Part shown: piece by piece, positions 44,300 to 54,939 of the stretch
Numbering within the stretch: position 1 is the first letter of the stretch
Layout: each line of letters begins with the position of its first letter
From: Dipteris shenzhenensis
Lineage: Eukaryota; Polypodiophyta; Polypodiopsida; Gleicheniales
Strand: one strand, 5' to 3'
Length of the DNA stretch: 64,000 nucleotides
Assembly: GCA_047967505.1 (NCBI GenBank)
Contig: CM106540.1
Position numbers and translations under genes: made by a program
The notes under the pieces: model-generated
What the model was told of the DNA's origin: nothing
Database searches by the model: none
Seen by the model: only the letters and a program-made list of their open reading frames with translations

Positions 44300-45440
44300 A
44301 GTTGTCAGAGACACCTTGATGCACTACTGGCTTTTTGTAAGTCCCATGATTTGAAGGTTGACCTGGGTAAAACCAAGGTTATGATGTTCAACACCTCTAG
44401 AGCAGCTGCACATAGAGAGCAATTTACTTTTGATGGATCACGAGTTGAGATTGTCTCGTCATACACGTACGTGGGGGTTGTATTCTCTGGACACATCTTC
44501 ACGATGAGACTAGCGATGCAGGCCCTCTTGAGCAAAGGTTATGCCTACCTTGCCCGATTGGAGAGACAGTGCTTTTACTCACATTTTTAGGACCCACTGA
44601 CCAAGGTTCTCCTTTTCGACTCTTTGGTCCGACTTGCGGGCATGTATGGCAGCCCTTGTTGGGGGCTAGACCTATCCGAGGCAAAGTGGACTCGAGTTGA
44701 GAGACTACAGGTTCTTGTTATCACGGATGATTCGTAGTAAGCCATCTATTCCCCACAAGATCATTCAGGCTGAGTTCGGGGCATCTCCATTGCAGCTAGA
44801 CGCAGCATTCCAGACTATCACTTATCTATACCACGTGCGAGATTATGGCTCAGGTAATGTAGGACGGCGCAAGCAACCTTGGCTGGCACTGGCATCTTCT
44901 ATGGCATTATCAGCTTAGGGTGATCAGAGAGGCTAGTACGCACACACGCGGATGGTTTGAGAGACTGGGGTAGACAGGTTGCCACCCTTCCAGTATAGCA
45001 TTGACACTCCCTTTGTCCTGTTTCGGGGCAACGAGTTCAATCCGATCATCCGTGGGGATCTTTTACAGTTACACACATTCAGGACTTGGTTGGCGCAGGC
45101 AGATCTTCCTGTGAAGCTCATTTTCTTCGGGACCATTGCCTGCGTATGTTTGAGGAGGGTTTCATTGTCCCGCCAGGGTACACACACCCAGATCCACCTG
45201 CCACACTCACTCAGGATTGCCATTGGATAGTTCCGTGTATCATCACATCGACTCCGTATCGAGAGTGGTTGAGCAAAGGGGATCCCCAGGGAGAGCCATA
45301 TCTGCACATTATGATATGTCGGCGATACCACTGCAGAGATGGATTCAAAGGGCCTTTCCAAACTTCTCTCATACCCAGCTTAGAGGTGCCTTGCCGCCTT
45401 CCTTCATGAGGCGATCTGACATAGAGAGCGTCTCATTAGG
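44300..45440 (+). pseudogene. LINE-B ORF2, RT thumb and later region
   Basis: RHLDALLAFCKSHDLKVDLG, KTKVMMFNTSRAA and VEIVSSYTYVGVVFSG match LINE-A after its YTDD box. Next are PHKIIQAEFGASPLQLDAAF (with frameshift) and LPPFQYSIDTPFVLF. No Cys/His motif or 3' tail was found. Confidence 0.75.
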
Positions 45441-45699
45441 TCATGAAGATAGGGACAGGAGGCCTTGTCTAGCCCAGCCCAGAGCATGATCACAGAGTTA
45501 TTCCTGCCAGCACACTGCCCCCCTGACCATAGATAGTAGGAGAGGTAGAGGCCCTGAGGCCGAGACGCGACACACTCGGCATAGGACAGACGCATAGATT
45601 ATACTAACTGAGATTTCATCTATTTTCAGACCTGGGAAATGCCTGACAGGGGTTACTGTGGCACTTGTTAGGGTAGAGTAGCCGCCAGGAGGGCACGAT

Positions 45700-45880
45700 G
45701 GGATACTCCCTGCTGCCCCTCCCTCCCGTCCAGCTCCCTCTTGTCCAACCTCACCTTGCTGCCCCTCCCTTTCGTCCAACCTCACCTTGCTGCCTCTCCC
45801 TCTCTTCCAGCCTCACGTTGCTGCCCCTCCCTCCCGTGCAGCTCCCTCTCGTCCAACCTCACCTTGCTTCCGCCCTGATC
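45700..45880 (+). repeat. Minisatellite, 31/46-bp units
   Basis: Four units start TTGCTGCC(C/T)CTCCCT and end CCAACCTCACC or CCAGCCTCACG. Two carry an extra 15-bp CAGCTCCCTCT piece. Clearly tandem, imperfect. Confidence 0.8.
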
Positions 45881-46449
45881 GTGTGGCTCTTGCTGGCTCT
45901 GCGCACCAGTGGCGTGCTGTTTGCTGGTGGCACGATTGAGGGGATGGGCTGTCATAGGCCCGCACTATGCTGAGGGTGCTGGCACACCCCCCTGCCATGC
46001 ATATGGTGATGCCTTGGCTGTGCGCCTGCCCTTGACAGCCCTCTAGATTGGCTGCGAGTGGAGCCTCTAAGGCCCCAAGAATAGTCCTGTGCCATCGATT
46101 CCCCTCCTTTGCTGTCGACCCCCTTTGCTATGACATTTGAGGAGACACCGACCTGCAACAACCAAGAAGACAGTAAGAACGACGACCTGTAGATCAAGAA
46201 CAGCACGTTCAAATTTAAAATTTGAATTTTGAATCCCAAGAAAGAGGGAAAGACCTTGGATAGGGGGAAGGGGATGGTTTACACTAGGAGTTTGTGCCCT
46301 CTACTTTTGGTGAGCCAGTGATTGGGTTTCGTGTTGATAGGGCTTCTTCGTCAGGTGGCAGGATCCTCGAGTAGGAGGTCTTCCCCTGTTGAGGGGTTTG
46401 TTTCCGCCACTAGGTCGGGTAAGGTGTTCCACTCTACATACTCTCGTCG

Positions 46450-47358
46450 ATGAGGATTATTAGTTGGAACATACAGCGCCTAGGTGGTGTCCCACATCGC
46501 CACCGCAGACAGCTGATCCGAGATCAGCTTCATCCAGGTGTTACTGGGGGTTCCATTGATATATTATTTATTCAGGAGCACAAACTGGATTCTAGAGATT
46601 GTGCCAAGTTAGGGAAGTTGCTTTTTGGCCATACATTTTGGTCGCCTGCCTTGGGCACTAGGGGGGGCACTTCTATTTTAGTTTCGCAGTCGGTTCTCCC
46701 CTTAGTTGTTGGACACAGAGTCATTATTTCCTCTAGGGCTTAGTGGATTATTCTCTTGATTGGAGGGCGTAAGGTTGGTTTCCTTAACCTGTATGCCTCC
46801 AACATTAGAGGGGAATGTATCATTATGTGGAAGGATTTGCTCTCCTGGGCCCCCATTGCGGATTCATGGGTGATTGGAGGTGACTTTAACATGGTTGAGT
46901 TACTGTTAGGCAAAAAAAGGGGTAAAGAAGGAGGACTTCACTCTTTGGAGAGAGCAGCTTGGGATGCTTTTCTTTTTCACTACTGTGGCAGAGATACTTG
47001 ATTGGATGATGCCTTTCTTATTCAGCCACAGTCTCTCCTGTTCTCTTGGTCGAACAGGAGGCAGCAGATGCCTATTCATGCACGCATTAACAGATTCTAT
47101 GTAGACGATTGGGCACTAGACAGAGGTGGATTGGTATGCATTGCTGCTGGGGTTTCCACTTCAGACCACTTTCCTGTTGTGCTAGCTATCTCAGAGCCTC
47201 ACTTGAGAGGCCGGTCTGTCAGCATCAAGATTCCAGGTGCCTTGTACACAGAGGAGGACCTTACGGAGGTAGCCTTGGGGCCTGCAGATATGGGTTTCTC
47301 ATGTCCAGGGTGGGCAGCCATATCCATCACATGTAGCTGCTGCCCTTTCTGGTATTAG
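46450..47358 (+). pseudogene. LINE-D AP-endonuclease
   Basis: It starts MRIISWNIQRLGGVPHRHRR; SIDILFIQEHKLDS holds the metal-binding Glu. A TAG at 46741 interrupts. Next are VIGGDFNMVE (catalytic D and N), a TGA at about 46999, FSWSNRRQQMPIHARINRFY and SDHFPVVLAISEPHL (the S-D-H motif). These residues nick target DNA in active elements. Confidence 0.85.
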
Positions 47359-47375
47359 CGACTTCTTCCACTCAG

Positions 47376-48420
47376 TTGCATGTACCAGGAGGCGAGATAT
47401 TCTCAGACGTGAGATTGGTGTTCGCCAGCATTTGGCAGCTATGTAGAGGGAAGAGCAGAAACGGCCTTTGGATACTTGGATTTAGGAGCGCCTTGCTACA
47501 GCGAGGGCTCATCAGCAGATATTGCTTGAACAAAGAGCAGAGTATGCCTTTCATGCACGGGAGTCCTTGTGGGTTCAGATGGGTGGCAGAGTCAATAAAT
47601 ACTTTTTCTCTACTCTTGGCCCTAGACATAGTAGAGAGAGTGTATCCCAGCTTATTGACTCACATGGGGTTTTACAGACAGATTCGGATGATGTCATGCG
47701 CATAGCTTCAGATTTTTATGCCGCCCTTCTTACTGCAGATCATGACACACGGGATAGAGTGGATGCTAGATAGGTTATTTGGCAGAGCATCCCTTTGTTG
47801 GTAAAACCGGATATGCATGTTTTGCTTGATGCACCTTTCACCAACACAGAGTTCAGGATTGCACTTTTAGGCCTTCACAAGGGCAAGTGCCCAGGTTCGG
47901 ATGGCCTCACTCCTTTTTTCATTGCATCTTGGGATATGATTGGAGACTACATTACTTCAGCCCTGCAGGGCATTTGGGACTCTGGTGAGATGCCCGGGTC
48001 ACTCACAGAGGGTTTTATTCACCTTATCCCGAAGGGAGGTTGCAGAAATTTAGTGTCCCAGTGGAGGCCTATCACACCTCTGGGGACATGTTACAAGATT
48101 GTGGCCAAAGCAATCAGCCTCCGATTGCAGCCCCTTCTTCCAGATCTTATTCATGACACTTAGACGGGATTTGTGCATGGCAGAAGCATTTTTGATAACA
48201 TTTTTTCTTTTTGGGAAGCTTTAGAGTGGGCCATGCAGAGCGGCCAAAATCTAGCCATTCTACTCTTGGATTTTGAGAAAGCTTATGACAGAGTAGATTG
48301 GGGTTTTTTGGAGGGCACCCTTCTACGTTTTGGCTTTATTGATGCTTGGATCAGAGGTGTTTCCTCTTTGTACAAATCAGAGGTGTTTCCTCTTTGTACA
48401 GCTAGGTACTTATTGGTGGG
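47376..48420 (+). pseudogene. LINE-D reverse transcriptase, first part
   Basis: One frame from about 47440 to 48420 with four stops, all TAG (47444, 47483, 47771, 48161). It contains HKGKCPGSDGLTPFFIASWD, IHLIPKGGCRNLVSQWRPIT, a TAG then TGFVHGRSIFDNI, and LLLDFEKAYDRVDWGFLEGT. The stop before TGFVHGR stands where RT has an almost invariant Gln. A 26-bp tandem duplication (48351-48402) then breaks the frame. Confidence 0.85.
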
Positions 48421-48495
48421 GTAAGGGGTGAGAGATATCAGATTTTCAGTTCAGTCCGTCAGAGATGCTCCCTTGCTTCTTTTCTTTTTTAGTTC

Positions 48496-49300
48496 GTGGC
48501 TGAAGCTATGAGTATCTATGTTAGATCCCAAGCTGACATCTTTGGGCTGAGACTCCCCATGAGAAGGGAAGAGGAGCTATTTGACAGTGAGTTGGCAGAT
48601 GACACAGCAGTTTACTTGGATGACACACCACAGACGCTCACTTATTTACTCTCGTGTTGGAGAGCATCAGGAGGAGGCTCCTTTTTTGGAGCTCAGGGAT
48701 CTTGCCTCTAGAGTTGTGGTGGTCAACCAGGTCCTCTTGGCCACGGCTTGGTTTGTTTGTTTGTTCTTGCTGGTGCCGTTCTAGGAATTGCATCATTCAG
48801 CTCAGGAGACCTATAAAAATTTTTCTTTAGAGTGGGCTTGATGGCATAGTAGATGCGTTAGCCAGGGTGGCTTGGGAGACCCTCATCCTCCCTACACAGG
48901 AAGGGGTTCTCAATATTAATGATCCAGACTTACAGTGCAGAGCTTTACTCTGAAAGATGGTGGTGCGGGGACTTATGCTAGGGCAAGATCCGTGGAAGGC
49001 CTTTTTTATTAGCAGCATACAGATGTGCACACCTTCCTCAGGAGGAGACTGGATGAGTAGTATTAGGTGGATTTTCACCACAGCACACCTCAGATCGCCT
49101 TCGTCCCCTGAGCCCGAAAGCATGGGCTAGTTTCAGGAGCACTCTTCGAAGGATTCCCCCTTTCTCTTGTGAAGAGATTGATAGGCAACGGATCATGTGG
49201 AATGATAGTATATTGGATGATCATGGCAGACCACTTGGTGCCTCACTCTACATGCAGTAGTCCAGGTGGGAGAGGGGACCCGCCTCATCATTGGGGTCAT
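48496..49300 (+). pseudogene. LINE-D RT active-site region and connection
   Basis: DSELADDTAVYLDDTPQTL holds the (F/L)-A-D-D box with both Asp residues kept. The rest is heavily frameshifted. Confidence 0.7.
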
Positions 49301-50457
49301 GGAAAGCTTTCCGAAGACTTCCAGAGGAGACCAAATCTCAGTTGACAAGACATCTCAAATGGAGTGCAGGGAGGATCTTGCAGATTGAGGCAGCCCTTCC
49401 AGCGGATTGGGTAGACACAGATGATATGTCACTCACTTGCTCCACTTGGGCAGGTACTTTTACGAGAGACGGTGTTTCTTTTCAGGTTTTGGCCTTTCAA
49501 GATGCACATGAGGATGCTTTGGTTTTTAGTGTGCATGATGGTGGCAGATTGCTCAGGTCCACAGAGGACATCTTGCTTGAGTCTGCTTTTCAGCCTATCA
49601 AGGTTATAGGTCTTTTGGTGCAGGGATCAGACTCAGAGTGGTTCCTCGACCTAGACCCCCGGCTTCTCTCTACCGGATCTTGGAGGCTTTGGCTCTACGG
49701 GGGATTTCCCCTTAGGTATTTGCAGTGGGACCTTGGGGAGTGGGAGTGGATTGACGCAGGGCATTGAGAGAAGAGCATCCCCTTCTTTCGTTACATGGTC
49801 AGTAATGCTAGGAGATTCCATCTCAATAGTAGAGGTTGGAGACCTTCCAAAGTTTCTCATTGGGAGACATTTGATATCACTGTGGATTTGCAGAGGTGTA
49901 TCTGGAAGAGACTCTGGAAATCCCACAGGAATAGAAAGGTCACTCTTTTCTTTTGGCTTTCTATCCATGGTGGGATTGCAGTGAACCTTTGGAGATCCAG
50001 GTTTGGAGCCGACCCTACTTGTACTCGTTGCCTCTTTGCTTTGGAGACTATTCAGCATTGCTTATGGGAATGTAGAGAGGCGAGGATGATTTGGATGGGG
50101 GTAGCGAGGATTTTCAGTCACTTTGCCCACTCCCCATTCTTTATGACATGGGGCTCAATGGCTTGGCTTTCTCTTACAGGGCCTCAGGTATTCTATGAGA
50201 GACTTGACTCCTCTCGGGCCATTTCGATTCGACGTCATCAGGTTGAGTCCTGTTCTTTGGATGTAATACCACACCTTCCTTTTGCAGCTGTACATGTCTC
50301 TGTGGATACCTCTTGGGAGATTCTAGTGAGCATAGCAGCCTGGCATATTTGGAGAGCCAGATACACAGAGGCATTGGAGGAAACTCAGGTTCATCCCTCG
50401 CAAGCATTGGCTAGTATCTGGACAGACATATCTGGACAGACACCATACATACCTTGA
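49291..50457 (+). pseudogene. LINE-D C-terminal region with zf-RVT motif
   Basis: SWKAFRRLPEETKSQLTRHL (49291 onward), a shift near 49770, then RFGADPTCTRCLFALETIQH and CLWECREARMIW, a CX2C...HX4C motif typical of plant L1 ORF2 ends. The frame stops at 50455-50457; a 3' UTR of about 190 bp follows. Confidence 0.8.
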
Positions 50458-50639
50458 TGGCCGTATGGACGAGTATGCAGGGAGACTCCCGTGCAGCCTC
50501 AGCTAGGAGGGCTTCTTTCTTCAAGGATTTCCACCTCACTTTGAGGGGGTTTATTTAACCTCATGATTGATTTCATGATGTATTCCGCTTTGAGCTTGCT
50601 CTCGCGGGTTTTTTCTCTTACTTAATAGAAGTCTCTTTC

Positions 50640-51022
50640 TTGGAAAAAAAGAAAGACCTTGAGGTGAGTACGCAGATTTTCAGACCCTCAGATTCTAGCA
50701 CAGTATTCAAGAAGAGAAAATGCAGAGCCAAATGTCCAGTATGGACTGTTCACCTGACAGAAAAACAAGGGGAGAAAAGGAGAGAAAGTATAGCTCCATT
50801 TGGGCAAGTGCACAGAAGATTAGTGGGGAACATGTCAAAACATGCATAAATACCATGAGGGAGAGGACATCTCCAAAATGCATGATGGTGATATTGAAAA
50901 CTTACAGATGGTGCTTGGGGGCAGCAAAGAGGTAGATATTGATGCTATCAAACAGGAAATGCAGACTTCTTTGGAAAAAGAAATGAATAAGTGGAAATCA
51001 GAAATGCACTTGCAAATGGGAA
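50640..51022 (+). other. Coiled-coil-like fragment of unknown origin
   Basis: Open pieces rich in Lys/Glu, for example KQEMQTSLEKEMNKWKSEMH (about 50960-51015). It may be part of an ORF1 of the LINE that follows. Not recognised. Confidence 0.3.
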
Positions 51023-51079
51023 ATGACCCACATGGTTGATGCCGAAACCAGCCACCATACATTGATGATCAAGGGACTA

Positions 51080-51540
51080 GAAATGCAGATTGCCTGTGCG
51101 CTAGATGCTTTGTTGGATTGGGTTGAGAGTACGATAGAGGTGAAGCAGGGCTGTCTTCTCTCACCAACCCTTTTCGGACTCTACATTGATGATATCACAT
51201 CTTACATGGACCACCTAGGGGGCGAAGGATCACTTCTGGCTCACCTCATGATACAGATATTGCTATACGTCGTTGACATAGTCCTCATATCATCTTCATC
51301 AGAGGGGTTGCAGAGAACTTAGAGGCCCTAAGGTTTTTTGCAGAGTGAGAGACCTGATAGTCAAACTTGGGAAGGCTAAGGTGATGATCTTCAACCCCTC
51401 ACATGTAGTGCTGTGTCGAGAGAGCTTGACTTACCGTGGTGAGCCAGTGGAGATAATGCAGTCCTACACACACTTGGGAGTAGTTTTCACAGGCCCCATC
51501 TTCATGATGTCTCAAGCAATCACGGCACGACTCACTCGGC
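51080..51540 (+). pseudogene. LINE-C RT fragment
   Basis: WVESTIEVKQGCLLSPTLFG, LYIDDITSYMDHLGGEGSLL and the box LLYVVDIVLISSSSEGLQ. Related to LINE-A, but the first catalytic Asp of the YxDD box is Val. A frameshift occurs near 51320. Confidence 0.8.
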
Positions 51541-51635
51541 TTCCACTCTCACTTTCAAGATCCACCAGGTTTTTCAGCCTCATAGACCTATCGGTCTTCC
51601 GAAGACTTTACTAAACTTTCTTTCTTTCTTTCTCA
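51541..51635 (+). repeat. LINE 3' tail inside LINE-C
   Basis: CATAGACC-TATC-GGTCT (stem 51584-51597), TTCCGAAGACTTTACTAAAC, then (TTTC)4. A complete LINE 3' end lies between RT sequence and the C-terminal part of a LINE. Confidence 0.75.
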
Positions 51636-51639
51636 CGAC

Positions 51640-52353
51640 TGATCCATTTCCATGACCAGGCCTACATTGGGCTCTATCTCATGGAGGTGCGCTGGCATAG
51701 GGATATACTACTCTGACAGATCAGAGTTTAGCAGGAGGCGATTAGGCCACATGATATAGAGCATGAGCAGGCGCAACAATGCGTCACAGACTTTGATACA
51801 TGTGAGTTAGCTCTAGGACACAACAGAGTAGCGGGGGAGGAGATAGCTGATATGAGGGCAGCTTGGATTAGCACAGAGAGCCGGCACAGTATCGTCGAGA
51901 GGGGGTTGTAGAGACCATGCACGAGATAGAGAGCGCCTAGAGCACACTCTATTGATATCCGACCTATCACAATTTTCCTTAGGGGGGTTGGATAGAGACG
52001 AGGGGTCACTTTGAACATAGCCCATAGGGTTCAGAGATCGAGGAGGGCATGCCCCCCCGCCACAGCGTGAGACAGCTTGACAGATGCAGATCCGAGATAT
52101 CTCCACAGCTCACCAGAGAGACATCACTTTGCGAGGCTTCGGTTTCTAAGTCCTAGCTCCAAGATTGATTTGATTCAGTTTGTAATTTGATTGATTGTGA
52201 TTTTGATATGACCTCAGTAGAGCAGCATAGATTAGATTAGTACTCAACAAGGGCCCTAGCGCGCCCTTTGCTGCAGCTCATCGAGGCTTGTATGAGTCTT
52301 TCTTTTGTGCACTTTGTCTCGAAGACCCGCGAGGCCTCTTGTGGACGTTAATA

Positions 52354-52390
<37 letters not shown>
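51640..52390 (+). pseudogene. LINE ORF2 C-terminal part and 3' end
   Basis: It matches LINE-A after the Cys/His motif: LIHFHDQAYIGLYLMEV, then QEAIRPHDIE, GEEIADMRAAWIS and RAHSIDIRPITIFLRG. A TAG at 51729 stands at an expected Gln, and a TGA at about 51714 at an Arg (CGA). It ends with the 3' hairpin at 52323-52337, GTGGACGTTAATACAT and a (CT)n tail. Confidence 0.75.
52352..52389. repeat. (CT)n microsatellite at a LINE tail
   Basis: About 19 CT units starting right after the LINE 3' end sequence. Confidence 0.95.
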
Positions 52391-52394
<4 letters not shown>

Positions 52395-52870
52395 AGCTAT
52401 GCGTGCCTGCCACGACCATAGTAACTACTGTCAAACATGTTTCATTGATTTATCAAACGTTTGGAAACACTTGAAAAAATGGCGTTCGGAACTCCAATCA
52501 AACACTGGTTCGTTTGCAAACTCTAATTTGCCTACACGGGTTTGAAAATAGCTTAGATTTGATTGTTTAAAGTTTTTAGATGCTAGCTAGTAGCTATTTA
52601 GTAGCTAGTTAGTAGTTACTAGCCTTGACATTGATGTTTGGGGACACAATCGCTTTCAAGTTTCATAGTTTGCAGCATGCATGTTTTAACTGGTAAGCTG
52701 CAATTTGAGGAAAAAGGCTTTTGAGAGTCAAAACCGAGAATGTGATTGGTCTAGTAGTGATAACTGTTTTTTGGTTTGAAAGTCTAAATATTTAATGAAA
52801 TTTGTAGCTTGTAAGCTGTGCGCTATTATATGTAATGATAGTCTCTCTCTCTCTCTCTGTGTCTCTCTCT
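52391..52870. other. Intron stretch without identified gene
   Basis: It holds a TAGCTAG(T) repeat near 52580-52620 and CT/GT repeats at 52842-52880. Confidence 0.4.
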
Positions 52871-52879
52871 CTCTGTGCG

Positions 52880-53180
52880 CAGATCAAAGAGATCTTATTG
52901 CATCACATTAGAGAGCAGGATGGGACCAGACCATGGGAGATAGAGATGGATTGATCTTATCGACACGTTACAGATTTCTACGCATTCGAGTCTACCCTTG
53001 GACATGGTGGAGTGGAGGAGGAGAAAATAGATTGCATGAGGGTAGCATGGGATTAGTGGGATGAGATGACGATGAGGAGGGATGCAGCTAGAGACGCAGG
53101 AGCCGCACACGATGCAATGACGGACCAGATCACGTACGATGGAGGTCCAATCCATCACAACTCTAAGAATGCTTGTCTGT
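52880..53180 (+). pseudogene. LINE ORF2 C-terminal fragment
   Basis: DFYAFESTLGHGGVEEEKID, then CMRVAWD, matching YFYAFKSAPRHSGVEEEELA of LINE-A. Short, isolated copy. Confidence 0.65.
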
Positions 53181-53374
53181 AAGATGTAGCTGGGGCTCAC
53201 CTGTTGGTGAAAACTTGGGACATTGCTGCCTCATCTAAATCAACGTCTGGCAATAAGCTAGTCATCTAAAGATTGAGAAGCGGTCTCGAGAAAGTGAGAT
53301 GTCTTGAGGGGGAAGTAACATACTACGATGAAGAGGTCCTATCGAGAGGGGCATCTGATCAAATCGTCAGAAAT

Positions 53375-54369
53375 TTAGCGTGTCATGCCTCTCGATGGAG
53401 ATGCTCCCGATGAGGTGTGATTTGTATAGCATTGCCGATTCCTCTCAATCCATGTACTCCACTTGTCTCCCAAGTCTTGTCTTTGTGTGCTGACTCCCAT
53501 GTGTACCCATTGACTGCGGGCAAAGGGCGATCTGAGCTTTGATGGCTTTCTATGTAAAACACTATACGAGAATTTCCTTGGATTTGAGCATATGGTACCA
53601 TTACATTTCCAAATAGTGTAAGTCAGGATCTTGGTGCTCCGAGTACCCCTCCCCCCTATGCAGGAGAGGCACGGGATACTTGTCGAGGGCCTATCAAGAT
53701 GTGTCCATCTCAAATCACAGCCCACTTCTCCTCCTTTCCGGCAATGTCTTGTTGCTCTAGAACGGTGCGCTTCTCCTTTATTTGCAAAGATGTGAGGTCC
53801 TCATGCATGTAGATCTCAGTGTGTTCCCGTAAGGTTGCTCGTTTGCCCGATGCTGCAAGGCGAGCGCGAGTGTTCCTAGATGATGATAAGATGCTCTTGG
53901 GTGGGATCTCGTTGTACATAGCAAGATCCCTCAATCCCATGCTCTTGGACTCCACAGGTGAAGCCAGGAAGCTAGTCGTATCCTTAATAGGGGCATAGGC
54001 CGTGTAAGGGATCCCCGAACTTTGATGTTGAGAGCCTTGGTGGCCTTGCAAGCTCCTGTTTTGTGAAGTCCACCCATCTTGAGTCTTTGCAATAGTTGAC
54101 TGCATGGTGGCTTTTTGTCTCTCTACCGTAGGTCCGCTACTCGGGGCTATCGCCACCTCCTTACAGATTGTAATAGCTCCTAAACAAGGTTGTGCATGAA
54201 GTGATCTTGCTCCATCTCTTGTGCAGAGAGGCGATGAACTTCCATGATGATCTTCTCCCAAGCCTTGGTTGAAATCAGGTGTACCTGAGGTGGCGGGCAT
54301 GGGTAGGGCAAGAATGGGGGCTGGGTGATGGGAGGTAGGGGTAGAGGGCTGAGGTTGATGAGGAGGCAT
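53375..54369 (-). pseudogene. LINE-E ORF1 and endonuclease start (reverse)
   Basis: ORF1 (54369-53710, 219 codons) starts with a Pro/Ser/His-rich part and ends with TRARLAASGKRATLREH, EIYMHEDLTSLQIKEKR and KEEKWAVI, the same D-L-T domain as LINE-A. The coiled coil is not evident. The next piece (53725-53375) has FARSQWVHMGVSTQRQ, matching TVTGYTWESAHR of the endonuclease. It is cut short at about 53375. Confidence 0.7.
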
Positions 54370-54499
54370 CTAGAATGTTGTTGAGGCTAGTCAAACTTTA
54401 GAGGGAAAAGGTGGCCAAAAAGGAAGCGGAATGGCCAAAAAGGAAGCGGACTGTGGGAGGCTTAGAGAGATATGGTGGTGGTCAGGCTAGGAGGGCAGC

Positions 54500-54680
54500 T
54501 CGAAGTAATCACTGATGTTGACATTGATATTGGTGTCGATGTTGATGCTGGTGTCAATATTGGTGTCATTGTCAATGATGGGGCTGTCGTCTCCAAGGAT
54601 GGTGATGCTGATGATGCAGATAACGATGATGTTGATGATGCAGATGATGATGCTGATGATGTTGGGTCAGCATATGGTGC
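54500..54680 (+). repeat. GAT/GTT-type triplet repeat
   Basis: Imperfect GATGTTGAT/GCTGATGAT repeats that encode alternating Asp and Val/Ile/Ala in one frame. A simple-sequence region between two divergent LINE fragments. Confidence 0.75.
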
Positions 54681-54939
54681 AGCTCTAAAGCAGGGATAGC
54701 CACCATGCTGTAGCAAGAAAAGGTGTGGAAATGGAGGCGACTTTAGAGCAGGAGCTGTGGTGGGTGTGGAGAAGGATGTGATGCGGGGGTCGAGCTAGAA
54801 AAGATGCAGAAATGGAGGTGACTTTGGAACAGGAACTAGCGCGGGTGTGAAGTAGCTATAGTGCGTGGTTGAAACAGGTAGTGATGCCGGTATGGAGGAG
54901 TGGGAGAGCAGTGTAGGCGGGTGGGAGAGAACATGACAC

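Larger units (their letters stand above)
37198..45440 (+). mobile_element. LINE-B, 5'-truncated, split by Gypsy-C
   Basis: Relative of LINE-A on the + strand. The left part (37240-39004) carries the ORF1 end, endonuclease and region before RT. At 39005 the Gypsy-C LTR begins inside the LINE coding sequence. The LINE resumes at about 44300 in the RT thumb region and runs to about 45440. About 660 bp of the RT core that LINE-A has between these points are missing, so the insertion was followed by deletion. Confidence 0.75.
46230..50645 (+). mobile_element. LINE-D, plant L1-type
   Basis: A different LINE lineage from LINE-A: endonuclease at 46450, RT with GKCPGSDGLTPFF and LDFEKAYDRVDW, a C-terminal zf-RVT motif and a short A-rich end at 50643-50655. 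ORF1 is mostly missing (5'-truncated; the ORF1 end may lie at 46300-46440). Confidence 0.85.

Noticed and set aside
47444-48163. TAG reassigned to Gln in this genome
   Set aside because: The PGAP1-like gene ends with TAG, and nuclear code change is not known in land plants; CHG deamination is simpler.
54472-54699. Acidic 75-residue protein
   Set aside because: It is the translation of a triplet repeat; several frames are open for the same reason.
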